Assembly (NCBI GenBank): GCA_003519205.1
Contig: DOXE01000473.1
Location: 1-6,342 of the forward strand
Direction of reading: 5' to 3'
DNA: 6,342 nucleotides
Source of the DNA: Chloroflexota bacterium
GTDB taxonomy: Bacteria > Chloroflexota > Anaerolineae > Promineifilales > Promineifilaceae
Shown here: positions 1-6,342 of the stretch, piece by piece
Position numbering within the stretch: position 1 is the first letter of the stretch
Layout: each line of letters begins with the position of its first letter
Made by a program: the position numbers and the translations under genes
The notes under the pieces: generated by a model
Databases searched by the model: none
Seen by the model: only the letters and a program-made list of their open reading frames with translations
Told to the model about the DNA's origin: nothing

Positions 1-1463
1 TTGGCGCAATGCCAGACTCTGTCAAAGCTGCCATCCGCCGATGTGCACCCTTTGAGCCTGGTGATGTGGTGATTGTTAACGATCCCTATTTGGGCGGAAC
101 TCATCTTCCGGACATCACGATCATTTCGCCCGCCTTTGTCAAAGAGCAACGATCAGAGCCAGCCTTTTTTGTGGCTAGCCGCGCACACCATTCTGACATC
201 GGTGGACTTTCACCTGGCTCCATGCCTTTGTCAACAGAAATTTATCAAGAAGGATTGATTATCCCACCAGTGAAATTGTTTAATGCCGGGCAACGGAACG
301 ACGCCCTATGGGAGCTTATCCTCAACAACGTCCGGACACCCCAGGAAAGGGCAGGCGATTTAGCCGCTCAATTAGCGGCTAATGATATTGGATTGGGCCG
401 TCTTTACAATCTGATCTCCAGAAACGGCTTAAGGGAATGTCTTACTCAGGCTCAAGATTTGATTGAGTACGCAACTAAGATGACCCGGGCAGCCATCGAT
501 CAAATTCCGGACGGTCGATATACTTTCAAAGATTACCTCGACGACGATGGTCGATCGACAAAAATGATCCCCCTTCAAGTTACCATCACCATCAATGGCG
601 AGAAGATGATGGTCGACTTCACTGGATCGGCACAAGCAGTACCTGGTAACTTAAACGCTGTGCCATCAATCGTGGAATCGGCCGTCGTCTACTGTCTCCG
701 ATGTGTCGCTATGCAACTGCTGGAAACGGAGCTGCCAATGAATCAGGGGGCTTTTGAACCTCTCTCAATCTTGACCGAACCGGGCTCAATATTAAACCCT
801 CCCAGACCTTATGCCGTGGCTGCCGGAAATGTTGAAACCTCTCAAAGGGTAGTAGATGTGGTATTTGGGGCTCTTTCCAAAGCCTTACCGCATTTAATTC
901 CTGCAGCAAGCCAGGGAACGATGAACAATTTAACCTTTGGATCAAGGCTTGAATCGGTGGATAACCCATTCCAAAATAATCTCCCCGAATCCGCCAAAAC
1001 TACACCAGGGCAACCGGCCGATGGGTTGTTTGCCTATTACGAGACAATTGGCGGTGGTACAGGTGCTGGACCGATGAACGATGGTGGTCACAGTATGCAT
1101 GCTCATATGAGCAATACACTGAATACCCCTGTTGAAGCCCTGGAGTATGGATACCCAGTCCGAGTAATCGAATATAGGCAGCGAAGCGCTTCGGGAGGAG
1201 CAGGGAAATTTAAAGGGGGTGATGGCTTAGTCAGAACCCTAGAGTTTCTGGTACCTGTTACAGCCACCGTCGTAAGCGAACGAAGGTCCAGACCGCCTTA
1301 TGGATTGAATGGCGGCTTAGCTGGAAAGACCGGTCTTAATCATGTGATTCGGAAGGGGAGAGTTGATATCCTGCCGGGGAAGTTTACGGTTGATCTTGAT
1401 GCCGGCGACAGATTGCAGATCGAAACGCCCGGTGGTGGAGGTTGGGGATCCCCAGTTTCATAA
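1..1463 (+). CDS. hyuB: HyuB-type hydantoinase/oxoprolinase B subunit, 5' partial
   Basis: This is the B subunit (or B domain) of the hydantoinase/oxoprolinase family, cytosolic ATP-dependent enzymes that usually work with a HyuA partner to open hydantoin or 5-oxoproline rings or, in relatives, to carboxylate ketones. The reading frame is open to the left edge; the first whole codon is at 3. The ATG at 9 is almost certainly internal, because GAMPDSV matches the conserved (HL)GSMP region that lies about 70-80 residues into full-length relatives. Counting from that Met, family signatures appear in order: NDPYLGGTHLPDI (24-36), HHSDIGG (60-66), GNVETSQR (273-280), YYETIGGGTGAG (343-354), NTPVEALEYGYPVR (372-385), SERRSRPPYGLNGG (423-436) and the C-terminal ETPGGGGWG (472-480). 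The C-terminus is complete. HyuA is expected upstream, outside the window; a fused A-B protein cannot be excluded. The substrate cannot be told from this sequence. Confidence 0.93.
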   Translation, partial: GAMPDSVKAAIRRCAPFEPGDVVIVNDPYLGGTHLPDITIISPAFVKEQRSEPAFFVASRAHHSDIGGLSPGSMPLSTEIYQEGLIIPPVKLFNAGQRNDALWELILNNVRTPQERAGDLAAQLAANDIGLGRLYNLISRNGLRECLTQAQDLIEYATKMTRAAIDQIPDGRYTFKDYLDDDGRSTKMIPLQVTITINGEKMMVDFTGSAQAVPGNLNAVPSIVESAVVYCLRCVAMQLLETELPMNQGAFEPLSILTEPGSILNPPRPYAVAAGNVETSQRVVDVVFGALSKALPHLIPAASQGTMNNLTFGSRLESVDNPFQNNLPESAKTTPGQPADGLFAYYETIGGGTGAGPMNDGGHSMHAHMSNTLNTPVEALEYGYPVRVIEYRQRSASGGAGKFKGGDGLVRTLEFLVPVTATVVSERRSRPPYGLNGGLAGKTGLNHVIRKGRVDILPGKFTVDLDAGDRLQIETPGGGGWGSPVS

Positions 1464-1467
1464 CTGG
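1443..1467. other. Two adjacent inverted repeats at the convergent hyuB/acyltransferase junction
   Basis: TGGGGATCCCCA (1443-1454) is a 12-bp perfect palindrome in the last codons of hyuB. It overlaps CCAGTT-TCAT-AACTGG (1452-1467), a 6-bp stem with a 4-nt loop that covers the hyuB stop and the whole 4-bp gap between the two genes. Neither is followed by a T-run on either strand, so a standard intrinsic terminator is not supported. They might still pause transcription or protect 3' ends. Confidence 0.3.
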
Positions 1468-2217
1468 CTAGCGGCTGCCGCCCATATACACGACACGCTC
1501 GCGTTTGCCTGCTTGAATTTGACCAACTTCACGGAGCATCCGCGCCGGCACACCTCCGACCACAGAATGCGATTTAACATCACTCGTTACAACAGCACCA
1601 GCAGCTACAACAGCGCCTTTTCCGATGCGAACGCCATCGGTAACGATTGCTCCAGCACCTAACCATACGTCATCTTCGATGATGATTCCTTCGGCGGTTA
1701 TCCCCTGTTCTACAAAAGGGCGATCCGGGTCATCAAATACGTGATTTACGGCAATTATCTGGACAAAAGGCGATGTATATACCCGATCGCCAATTTCGAC
1801 GCCTCCCTGTCCTCTAACGACCGAATACTCGCCAATAAGGCTATCTCGTCCGATTTTTATTCCCGAATGCGGGATATCCCGAAAATTATATACGTGGAGG
1901 ATCGCTCCATGCATGATGATCGTATTATCGCCAATTTGAATTCCATTCGGGCATGCGTGTAAATAACTGCCCTTATCCATGTAAACGCCATTCCCTAGAG
2001 TGATGTGATTGGCGAATCTTAGCCGGACCCCATTTTCTATGGCCGACCAACCATCCATCTTCAGTATCAGGCGATAAATCATCCCTCTTATTCCGATACC
2101 AATGATGGTTGGCACCCAGCCTATTAACAAATAAATGCTCTGCTCAAGCACATATCGGGCCAAACTTGATGCTTGACGATCAATATATAGGTTAAGTTGT
2201 TGAAATGTAGAAATCAT
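1468..2217 (-). CDS. Hexapeptide-repeat (LbH) acyltransferase with N-terminal hydrophobic segment
   Basis: This is probably an O-acetyl- or acyltransferase of the WbbJ/maltose O-acetyltransferase type, which moves an acyl group from acyl-CoA to a sugar or glycan. With the ATG at 2217 it has 249 residues. Residues 27-52 are hydrophobic ([17 protein letters not shown]) and could form a membrane-associated segment. From about residue 66 come the imperfect hexapeptide repeats of a left-handed beta-helix, for example [34 protein letters not shown] and [16 protein letters not shown]158-H159 in NHVFDD supplies the expected catalytic His, and the family ending GGVPARMLR is at 221-229. An in-frame TTG at 2292 would add 25 residues. 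I prefer 2217 because the hydrophilic [15 protein letters not shown] reads like a natural N-terminus and the added residues do not resemble the family. Neither start has a good ribosome binding site. The acceptor substrate is unknown. Confidence 0.88.
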   Translation of the reverse strand: MISTFQQLNLYIDRQASSLARYVLEQSIYLLIGWVPTIIGIGIRGMIYRLILKMDGWSAIENGVRLRFANHITLGNGVYMDKGSYLHACPNGIQIGDNTIIMHGAILHVYNFRDIPHSGIKIGRDSLIGEYSVVRGQGGVEIGDRVYTSPFVQIIAVNHVFDDPDRPFVEQGITAEGIIIEDDVWLGAGAIVTDGVRIGKGAVVAAGAVVTSDVKSHSVVGGVPARMLREVGQIQAGKRERVVYMGGSR

Positions 2218-2441
2218 TTGAAACCGATTTGTGTCGCTTGACTCACCAAATATGACAAGGTGAATGTTACAGTTAGAAAGCAGACCAGGCAATGACCCAT
2301 AAGTTTCGAATTATTATTCGTGTGAATTAGGCAACAATGGAATTAACACCATGAAATACGGGGCAAATGTGATTAGCTTGAACTGGCTCGGAAGTGTAGA
2401 ATCTACCGCTGATGATTCAGGAAGATGGTCGTGGGATTAAC
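2218..2441. promoter_or_regulatory. Divergent intergenic region, likely holding promoters for both directions
   Basis: This is the only sizeable stretch without a gene. It separates the divergent acyltransferase and VanY-like genes, so promoters for both directions are expected here by position. Plus strand: TAGAAT (2397-2402) is a possible -10 at a sensible distance from the ATG at 2442, but the nearest -35-like TTGAAC (2378-2383) is only 13 nt away, which is too close. Minus strand: TTGTTG (2337-2332) and TAATTC are 18 nt apart, a weak match. An odd palindrome GTAGAATCTAC (2396-2406) overlaps the plus-strand -10 candidate. No riboswitch-like structure or small gene was recognised. Confidence 0.35.
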
Positions 2442-3404
2442 ATGCCCAAAGATCTCACTAAACACTGGGATTCAACACCCACTCCTAAAAGTCAATCAAC
2501 TACTTTATACTTTGGGATGGCATTATTGAGCTTTATGTGGCTGCTAATAGGCTGCCAGGCTTCAGCCGTCGAAAGTGTCGCCAATACAACACCTTTTATC
2601 GCCTTTACTGAGGCAACACCAAGCGAAGCAACGCCATCCCCGGCAAAAATTTTTAACCCAACAAATACCAGCCGACCACCTGCCACCATTACTCCCCCGC
2701 CAACATCAACGGTCAACCCTACCCCGAACTCTACGGCGACGTCCACTCCAACCCCTACAGCTACTGCCATTGGACCCTGCTCAGATCGAAACCCAGGAAA
2801 CGATCTTTTGACTTTGATAACCCTGGAGTATGGATTATCAAGGAATTACGCACCCAGTGATCTGGTCGATATATCAGGTCAATTTCCAGTCACAGTCACT
2901 CTCGGATATCCCACTCAAGTACGTAGAGTGGTTCTTGAACCACTATCACAGATGGTCGAGGACATGATAGATGCCGGGTTACGGCCGCAAATCATCTCTG
3001 GTTATCGCAGCTACTCAGCACAGGCTATCGCCTGGTCTAAGTGGTTGGAAAAGGTGCCCGACAGTGCGGCCATTGTTAGTGCCCCTCCTGGTCATAGTGA
3101 ACATCAACTTGGAACTACCATCGATTTCGGATCACCAGAGTTGGCCGAGATAGTAGAAGATGAAGACATCGAGTTTCATACCTATTTTTACAAGACCAGT
3201 GAAGGGATGTGGCTTGAAGAAAATGCCCATCAATATGGCTTTACCTTGAGTTACTCCCGCGAAGCTTTTGAATTGACGGGCCTTTATTATGAACCATGGC
3301 ACTATCGCTATATCGGCCCTGAACTGGCAACTGAGCTGAAACAGCAGGGTTTAACCCTGGCTGAATATCTTTTGGACTTGAATTCACCACCGTGCATGCC
3401 CTGA
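2442..3404 (+). CDS. VanY-like D,D-carboxypeptidase lipoprotein (peptidase family M15B)
   Basis: This is predicted to be a membrane-anchored zinc D-alanyl-D-alanine carboxypeptidase that trims the terminal D-Ala of peptidoglycan stem peptides outside the cell. With the ATG at 2442 it has 320 residues. A hydrophobic signal segment (about 21-37) ends in the lipobox LIGC, with Cys38 as lipid-attachment site. Residues ~55-110 are a Thr/Pro-rich low-complexity linker. The catalytic domain fills the C-terminal half: SGYRSY (186-191, Arg189), SEHQLGTTIDFG with zinc ligands His221 and Asp228, and EPWHYRYIG with catalytic Glu284 and zinc ligand His287. All expected M15B residues are present, so it should be active. 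An in-frame ATG at 2412 would add 10 residues; 2442 is preferred because GGGA lies 5 nt before it while 2412 has no Shine-Dalgarno. The next gene starts inside its 3' end. Confidence 0.92.
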   Translation: MPKDLTKHWDSTPTPKSQSTTLYFGMALLSFMWLLIGCQASAVESVANTTPFIAFTEATPSEATPSPAKIFNPTNTSRPPATITPPPTSTVNPTPNSTATSTPTPTATAIGPCSDRNPGNDLLTLITLEYGLSRNYAPSDLVDISGQFPVTVTLGYPTQVRRVVLEPLSQMVEDMIDAGLRPQIISGYRSYSAQAIAWSKWLEKVPDSAAIVSAPPGHSEHQLGTTIDFGSPELAEIVEDEDIEFHTYFYKTSEGMWLEENAHQYGFTLSYSREAFELTGLYYEPWHYRYIGPELATELKQQGLTLAEYLLDLNSPPCMP

Positions 3405-4990
3405 TTCGTATCGTCAAATTCCGGTTTTTTATCACGTCATTTGCGTTATTTATTAATCTAATTGCTTGTTCAAATGACTATACGAATCTCGAGAAAACAC
3501 CAACGCCCAATTCTTTGTTGTCCTCTACTCCTCTTCCGGCAACGCCTACACCCCTCCCCATAACCAGTACAAAACTCCCACCTGTTTTGACTAACACTCC
3601 CCTACCATCGGCAACACCAACCGAAAGGCCGGTAGTTACTCTATACATGCCCGAACGGTGGCGATCGGCTGCGAACGAAGCGATTCTATCAATAGATGAT
3701 CAAGGAACTGAATGGTTATGGTTGGTTGTCGACGACGAATCTCAGGCTGCATTGAGACTGGTTGCCGACGGTGACGGACTATTCGTAGGCCAGCGGCCGT
3801 TAGCCCTTACAGTGCCCTTTACATTGAACTGGGAAATGGTAACGACTAATGAAGCCGAGAAGCTTTTAAGTGAAGGCCATCCGCTGGTCGAAGTAATTGA
3901 GTGGTCTGAAATGACACCCGATCGTAAGGCGCTCAAAGTAGACGGTTACCGGCCGGGTGAAGAAGGTTATCCAATACACGAGACGTGGTCCTTGAGTGTC
4001 ACACCTGGCTATGAGTCAGCCGCCCAGGAGCTCTCTGCGGTTTTGGTTGAAGAAATCATGCGAGATCCCGTTATCCATTTGTCGGCCGTCGGAGATGTGA
4101 TGTTGGATCGGGCGCTTGGTAATGCAATTGTAAGCGGGGCTGTGGATTTTCCCTTTGCGAAAGTTACCGAAGAACTAGCACAGGCAGATATAACGGTCGG
4201 CAATCTCGAATCGGCATTGGGAGACATTGGACAACCGGCTACTAAAAGTTATACGTTTCGTGCACCTCCAGCCGCGGCCGAATCGATAGCAAATGCCGGC
4301 TTTGACGTCATCTCCCTGGCCAATAACCATGCCATGGATTATGGACCGGAAACCTTAATGCAAGGGATCGACCTTTTAACTGAGAACGGCATTCAAACAA
4401 TTGGGGCCGGCAAAAACGAGAACGCAGCCCATAAGGCAACATTGCTCGAAGTAAACGGATTGACTTTGGCTTTATTGGGATACGTCGATGTTCCAGTCGA
4501 AGTATCAGGTTTTGATACCCAGACTTGGTCGGCGACTAAAGAATCGCCCGGACTTGCCTGGGCTGAACCAACTCAGATAACTACGGACGTAACTGATGCT
4601 GGAAAGCAAGCGGACCTGGTCATCGTCGTCTTGCACAGCGGTTATGAATATGTAGAACCACCCAGCCCCACGCAGATGGCAGCTGCCCGAGCAGCCATTG
4701 ATGCTGGTGCGGATCTGGTCATTGGCCACCACGCTCACGTCCTGCAAGGCGTTGAATTCGATGAAGGTGGCGTCATCGTTTATGGTTTGGGTAACTTTGC
4801 TTTTGAGATCGACGGCGATCCTACCACAGCTATTCTCAACGTATGGTTAAACCAAGACGGCGTTCGCCAGCTAGAATTTGTACCGGCCATCATTCAATTT
4901 GGTGGCCAACCTCGACTGGCCGAGGCCTGGGAAGCAGGCGAAATTCTACAGAGAATCTACCGTCTCACTGCCGTTTTAAACGTTAATTAG
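3392..4990 (+). CDS. CapA-like lipoprotein with C-terminal metallophosphatase-fold domain
   Basis: This 532-residue protein has a short signal peptide with lipobox LIAC (Cys26), a Thr/Pro linker (~35-78), an unassigned domain (~80-225) and a C-terminal CapA domain (~228-525). CapA-type domains have a calcineurin-like metallophosphatase fold and are linked to capsule or poly-gamma-glutamate handling; the reaction here is unknown. Metal-site-like motifs are intact: GDVMLDRA (Asp235), GNLESALGD (Asn271, Glu273), LANNHAMDYG (Asn312, His313), HSGYEY (His415), GHHAHVLQG (His446, His447, His449) and YGLGNFAF (Asn468). The start is GTG. It is the only usual start codon between the in-frame stop at 3362-3364 and the signal peptide, so the 13-nt overlap with the upstream gene is firm. 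No Shine-Dalgarno precedes it, which suggests translation by re-initiation after the VanY-like gene. I would not call it true capA or pgsA, since no capBC neighbours are seen. Confidence 0.9.
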   Translation: MHALIRIVKFRFFITSFALFINLIACSNDYTNLEKTPTPNSLLSSTPLPATPTPLPITSTKLPPVLTNTPLPSATPTERPVVTLYMPERWRSAANEAILSIDDQGTEWLWLVVDDESQAALRLVADGDGLFVGQRPLALTVPFTLNWEMVTTNEAEKLLSEGHPLVEVIEWSEMTPDRKALKVDGYRPGEEGYPIHETWSLSVTPGYESAAQELSAVLVEEIMRDPVIHLSAVGDVMLDRALGNAIVSGAVDFPFAKVTEELAQADITVGNLESALGDIGQPATKSYTFRAPPAAAESIANAGFDVISLANNHAMDYGPETLMQGIDLLTENGIQTIGAGKNENAAHKATLLEVNGLTLALLGYVDVPVEVSGFDTQTWSATKESPGLAWAEPTQITTDVTDAGKQADLVIVVLHSGYEYVEPPSPTQMAAARAAIDAGADLVIGHHAHVLQGVEFDEGGVIVYGLGNFAFEIDGDPTTAILNVWLNQDGVRQLEFVPAIIQFGGQPRLAEAWEAGEILQRIYRLTAVLNVN

Positions 4991-6203
4991 GGGGCCTCGT
5001 CCGCGTCCTTGTACCCCACCAGAGCGCCAGCACCAACATCATCCCAAATAAGACCGCGCTCATTTGGTAGAGCACAGCCAAGCCTATGATCGGCATAAGA
5101 GCATAGGCTAGAGGCGGGCCAATCGCGCTGGCAAGATCTCCAACCGTATACAAAATGCCGAGGCGGCGACCGTGAACCTTGGGCGGAGACAGATCGCCAA
5201 AGAGGGCTGTCGAAAGGCTTTGGTTGCTGCCACTAGCAACTGATATCATTGGTAGTCCTAGGAAAATCGTGAATGGATACCCAATGGAAAGTAAAATGAA
5301 GCCGGCCGTTCCAGAAAGTAGACCGCTACCAGTAACAGCCCAACGGGATCCTATCTTGTCAGATATTGCGCCTGCTGAAGGGGCAGCAACCATGGCTATT
5401 AGTGTGGAGGTACCCAACCCAACACCGGTAATGGTTGCCACGCCAATTGATATCATACCAATCGTGATAATATCTCCTAGTTGTTGGTTTAGGAATAATC
5501 CAAAAGTGGCCACTAATACACCGGCTACGACCAACCTATTAATGCCGTAAACTGATGTGGCTGAAGTCAATTGAGGCCAATTTGTTTGCTTGTTAGTGTT
5601 AATACCAATCATTTCAGAATTCGACATGGAAGGCCTCGTATTCTTAGTTTCTGGCAGAATTAACAGGGCAACAAAAGCTCCTAAGAGTGATAAGCTGGCT
5701 GCCAAGCCCATAGCAAGTCGGTAACCAAGCCAGTCAGTAAGAATACCGCCCAATATCGAGCCGCTGGCAGCCCCTAGGAAGAAAGAAAATTGATAAATTC
5801 CGACCCCTCGTCCACGATCCTCGGTCATTGTTGCATCTAGGACGATGGCGTTGCCACTCACCCAAATACCTGCCCAGGCAATACCCCACAAAAGGCGACC
5901 CGCGAGTAAAAGACCGAATCCTGGCACGATAGCATAGATTGCCGTTGAGAGCACCCCAAGAAATGTGGATGGAACGAATATTCTCCGTCTTGGCCAGCGA
6001 TCTGTCAGCAGGCCGATCGGCGCGTTTAGTAATAATCTAACAAATCGATTAGCTGATAGTAAAATGCCGATTGTGCCAAGGGCTACCCCTACCTCTGCAT
6101 AATGAGTTGGCAAGACGGTGTACATCGCCGTATCGCCTAAAAGCGATAATCCAGTTGCCACGCTTACGGGAAGAAGAACTCTCCTAGAATCAATCGTCTC
6201 CAT
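4983..6203 (-). CDS. MFS transporter, probable 12-helix drug-efflux-type antiporter
   Basis: This is a 406-residue integral membrane protein of the major facilitator superfamily, probably a proton-coupled exporter. Hydrophobic segments alternate with short loops, giving two six-helix halves around a hydrophilic central loop (~185-218). Motif A is clear in the loop between helices 2 and 3 (GLLTDRWPRRR, 64-74, with Asp68 and Arg69), and a weaker copy lies in the second half (GAISDKIGSRW, 278-288). Helix 5 has a motif-C-like pattern, GAASGSILGG (144-153), with Ser149 where drug:H+ antiporters usually have Pro. The ATG at 6203 is preceded by GAAGGG at a spacing of 10 nt, a plausible ribosome binding site. 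The start overlaps the end of prs by 14 nt, and the 3' end overlaps the capA-like gene tail-to-tail by 8 nt. The substrate cannot be inferred. Confidence 0.92.
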   Translation of the reverse strand: METIDSRRVLLPVSVATGLSLLGDTAMYTVLPTHYAEVGVALGTIGILLSANRFVRLLLNAPIGLLTDRWPRRRIFVPSTFLGVLSTAIYAIVPGFGLLLAGRLLWGIAWAGIWVSGNAIVLDATMTEDRGRGVGIYQFSFFLGAASGSILGGILTDWLGYRLAMGLAASLSLLGAFVALLILPETKNTRPSMSNSEMIGINTNKQTNWPQLTSATSVYGINRLVVAGVLVATFGLFLNQQLGDIITIGMISIGVATITGVGLGTSTLIAMVAAPSAGAISDKIGSRWAVTGSGLLSGTAGFILLSIGYPFTIFLGLPMISVASGSNQSLSTALFGDLSPPKVHGRRLGILYTVGDLASAIGPPLAYALMPIIGLAVLYQMSAVLFGMMLVLALWWGTRTRTRPPN

Positions 6204-6342
6204 AAACGAAAAGCCCTTCGATAGATTTTCGAAGGTAGTTACGACGAATCGCTTCGCCGAAGATGGGTGCCACTGACAATACAGTGAGTTTTTGGATTTG
6301 ATCTTCTGGAGGAATAAAAACGGTGTTACTGGTAACGATTTC
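6190..6342 (-). CDS. prs: Ribose-phosphate pyrophosphokinase, C-terminal fragment (cut by right edge)
   Basis: A minus-strand frame open at the right edge runs 50 codons to a TGA at 6192-6190. It ends with the typical C-terminus of ribose-phosphate diphosphokinase, the cytosolic enzyme that makes PRPP from ribose 5-phosphate and ATP for nucleotide, His and Trp synthesis. The diagnostic stretch is TVFIPPEDQIQKLTVLSVAP followed by IFGEAIRRNY and SIEGLF; relatives read close to IPxxxxxxKLxVLSVAPLLAEAIRR followed by SVSxLF. The sequence ends FVYGDD. The PRPP-binding loop and catalytic flap lie outside the window, so activity cannot be judged. The stop codon is inside the MFS transporter gene (14-nt overlap), pointing to one transcript with prs first. 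Confidence 0.85.
   Translation of the reverse strand, partial: EIVTSNTVFIPPEDQIQKLTVLSVAPIFGEAIRRNYLRKSIEGLFVYGDD
6214..6235 (-). promoter_or_regulatory. Ribosome binding site of the MFS gene, inside a 7-bp hairpin
   Basis: On the minus strand, CCTTCGA (6235-6229) and TCGAAGG (6221-6215) form a perfect 7-bp inverted repeat around a 7-nt loop, within the prs coding sequence. The second arm plus the next G spells GAAGGG, the only Shine-Dalgarno-like element before the MFS ATG at 6203 (10-nt spacing). In the mRNA this site would be paired unless ribosomes finishing prs open it. This is a sequence-based prediction; the folding energy was not computed. Confidence 0.4.

Noticed and set aside
1444..1453. 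GGGGATCCCC as an intrinsic terminator
   Set aside because: A palindrome with no loop cannot fold as a normal hairpin, and no T-run follows on either strand.
1363..1962. Plus-strand open frames across the hyuB end and antisense to the acyltransferase
   Set aside because: They overlap genes with clear family motifs, and their products show no domain.
2218..2292. TTG start at 2292 adding 25 residues to the acyltransferase
   Set aside because: There is no Shine-Dalgarno, the start codon is rare, and the added residues look unlike the family N-terminus; the ATG at 2217 is preferred.
2412..2441. ATG at 2412 as the start of the VanY-like gene
   Set aside because: No ribosome binding site precedes it and it makes the signal peptide n-region unusually long; ATG 2442 has GGGA 5 nt upstream.
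2492..2770. Minus-strand open frame rich in Val, Gly and Ala
   Set aside because: It is the mirror of the low-complexity Thr/Pro linker of the VanY-like lipoprotein; its composition is an artefact of the repeats.
2591..2770. Repetitive ACC/CCA/ACT-rich tract as a DNA repeat or CRISPR-like array
   Set aside because: There is no constant repeat unit or spacing; it simply encodes a Thr/Pro/Ser linker.
5179..5550. Plus-strand 123-codon open frame
   Set aside because: It lies fully antisense to the well-supported MFS gene and has no recognisable protein motif.

Overview
The window looks like a compact stretch of ordinary chromosome from a bacterium with roughly balanced GC content, most likely a member of the Chloroflexota (Anaerolineae-like). 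This is an inference from the style of the proteins: two lipoproteins carry long Thr/Pro-rich linkers directly after the lipid-attachment cysteine, and one joins a lipobox and linker to a CapA-type domain. I recall both layouts as common in that phylum, but no single marker in the window proves it. No RNA gene, mobile element or CRISPR array was seen.

Layout from left to right. (1) Bases 1-1463, plus strand: the C-terminal ~90% of a HyuB-type hydantoinase/oxoprolinase B subunit, cut by the left edge. (2) Bases 1468-2217, minus strand: a left-handed beta-helix (hexapeptide) acyltransferase with an N-terminal hydrophobic segment, tail-to-tail with hyuB and only 4 bp between the stops. (3) Bases 2218-2441: the only sizeable non-coding region, a divergent start region. 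(4) Bases 2442-3404 and 3392-4990, plus strand: two lipoproteins with a 13-nt overlap, a VanY-like M15B D,D-carboxypeptidase followed by a CapA-like metallophosphatase-fold protein. (5) Bases 4983-6203, minus strand: an MFS transporter that overlaps the capA tail by 8 bp. (6) Bases 6190-6342, minus strand: the last 50 codons of ribose-phosphate pyrophosphokinase (prs), overlapping the transporter start by 14 bp.

The genes form four transcription groups in alternating directions, with almost no space at the convergent junctions. The two plus-strand lipoproteins probably act together on the outer face of the membrane, on peptidoglycan or surface polymer. The divergent acyltransferase could modify a surface glycan, but nothing in the sequence links it to them. 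prs and the transporter appear to be translated together: the transporter's likely ribosome binding site lies inside a hairpin in the prs coding sequence.

I did not find a clear undescribed system. The points most worth a second look are the coupled VanY/CapA lipoprotein pair, the unassigned ~145-residue domain in front of the CapA domain, and the hairpin over the transporter's ribosome binding site.
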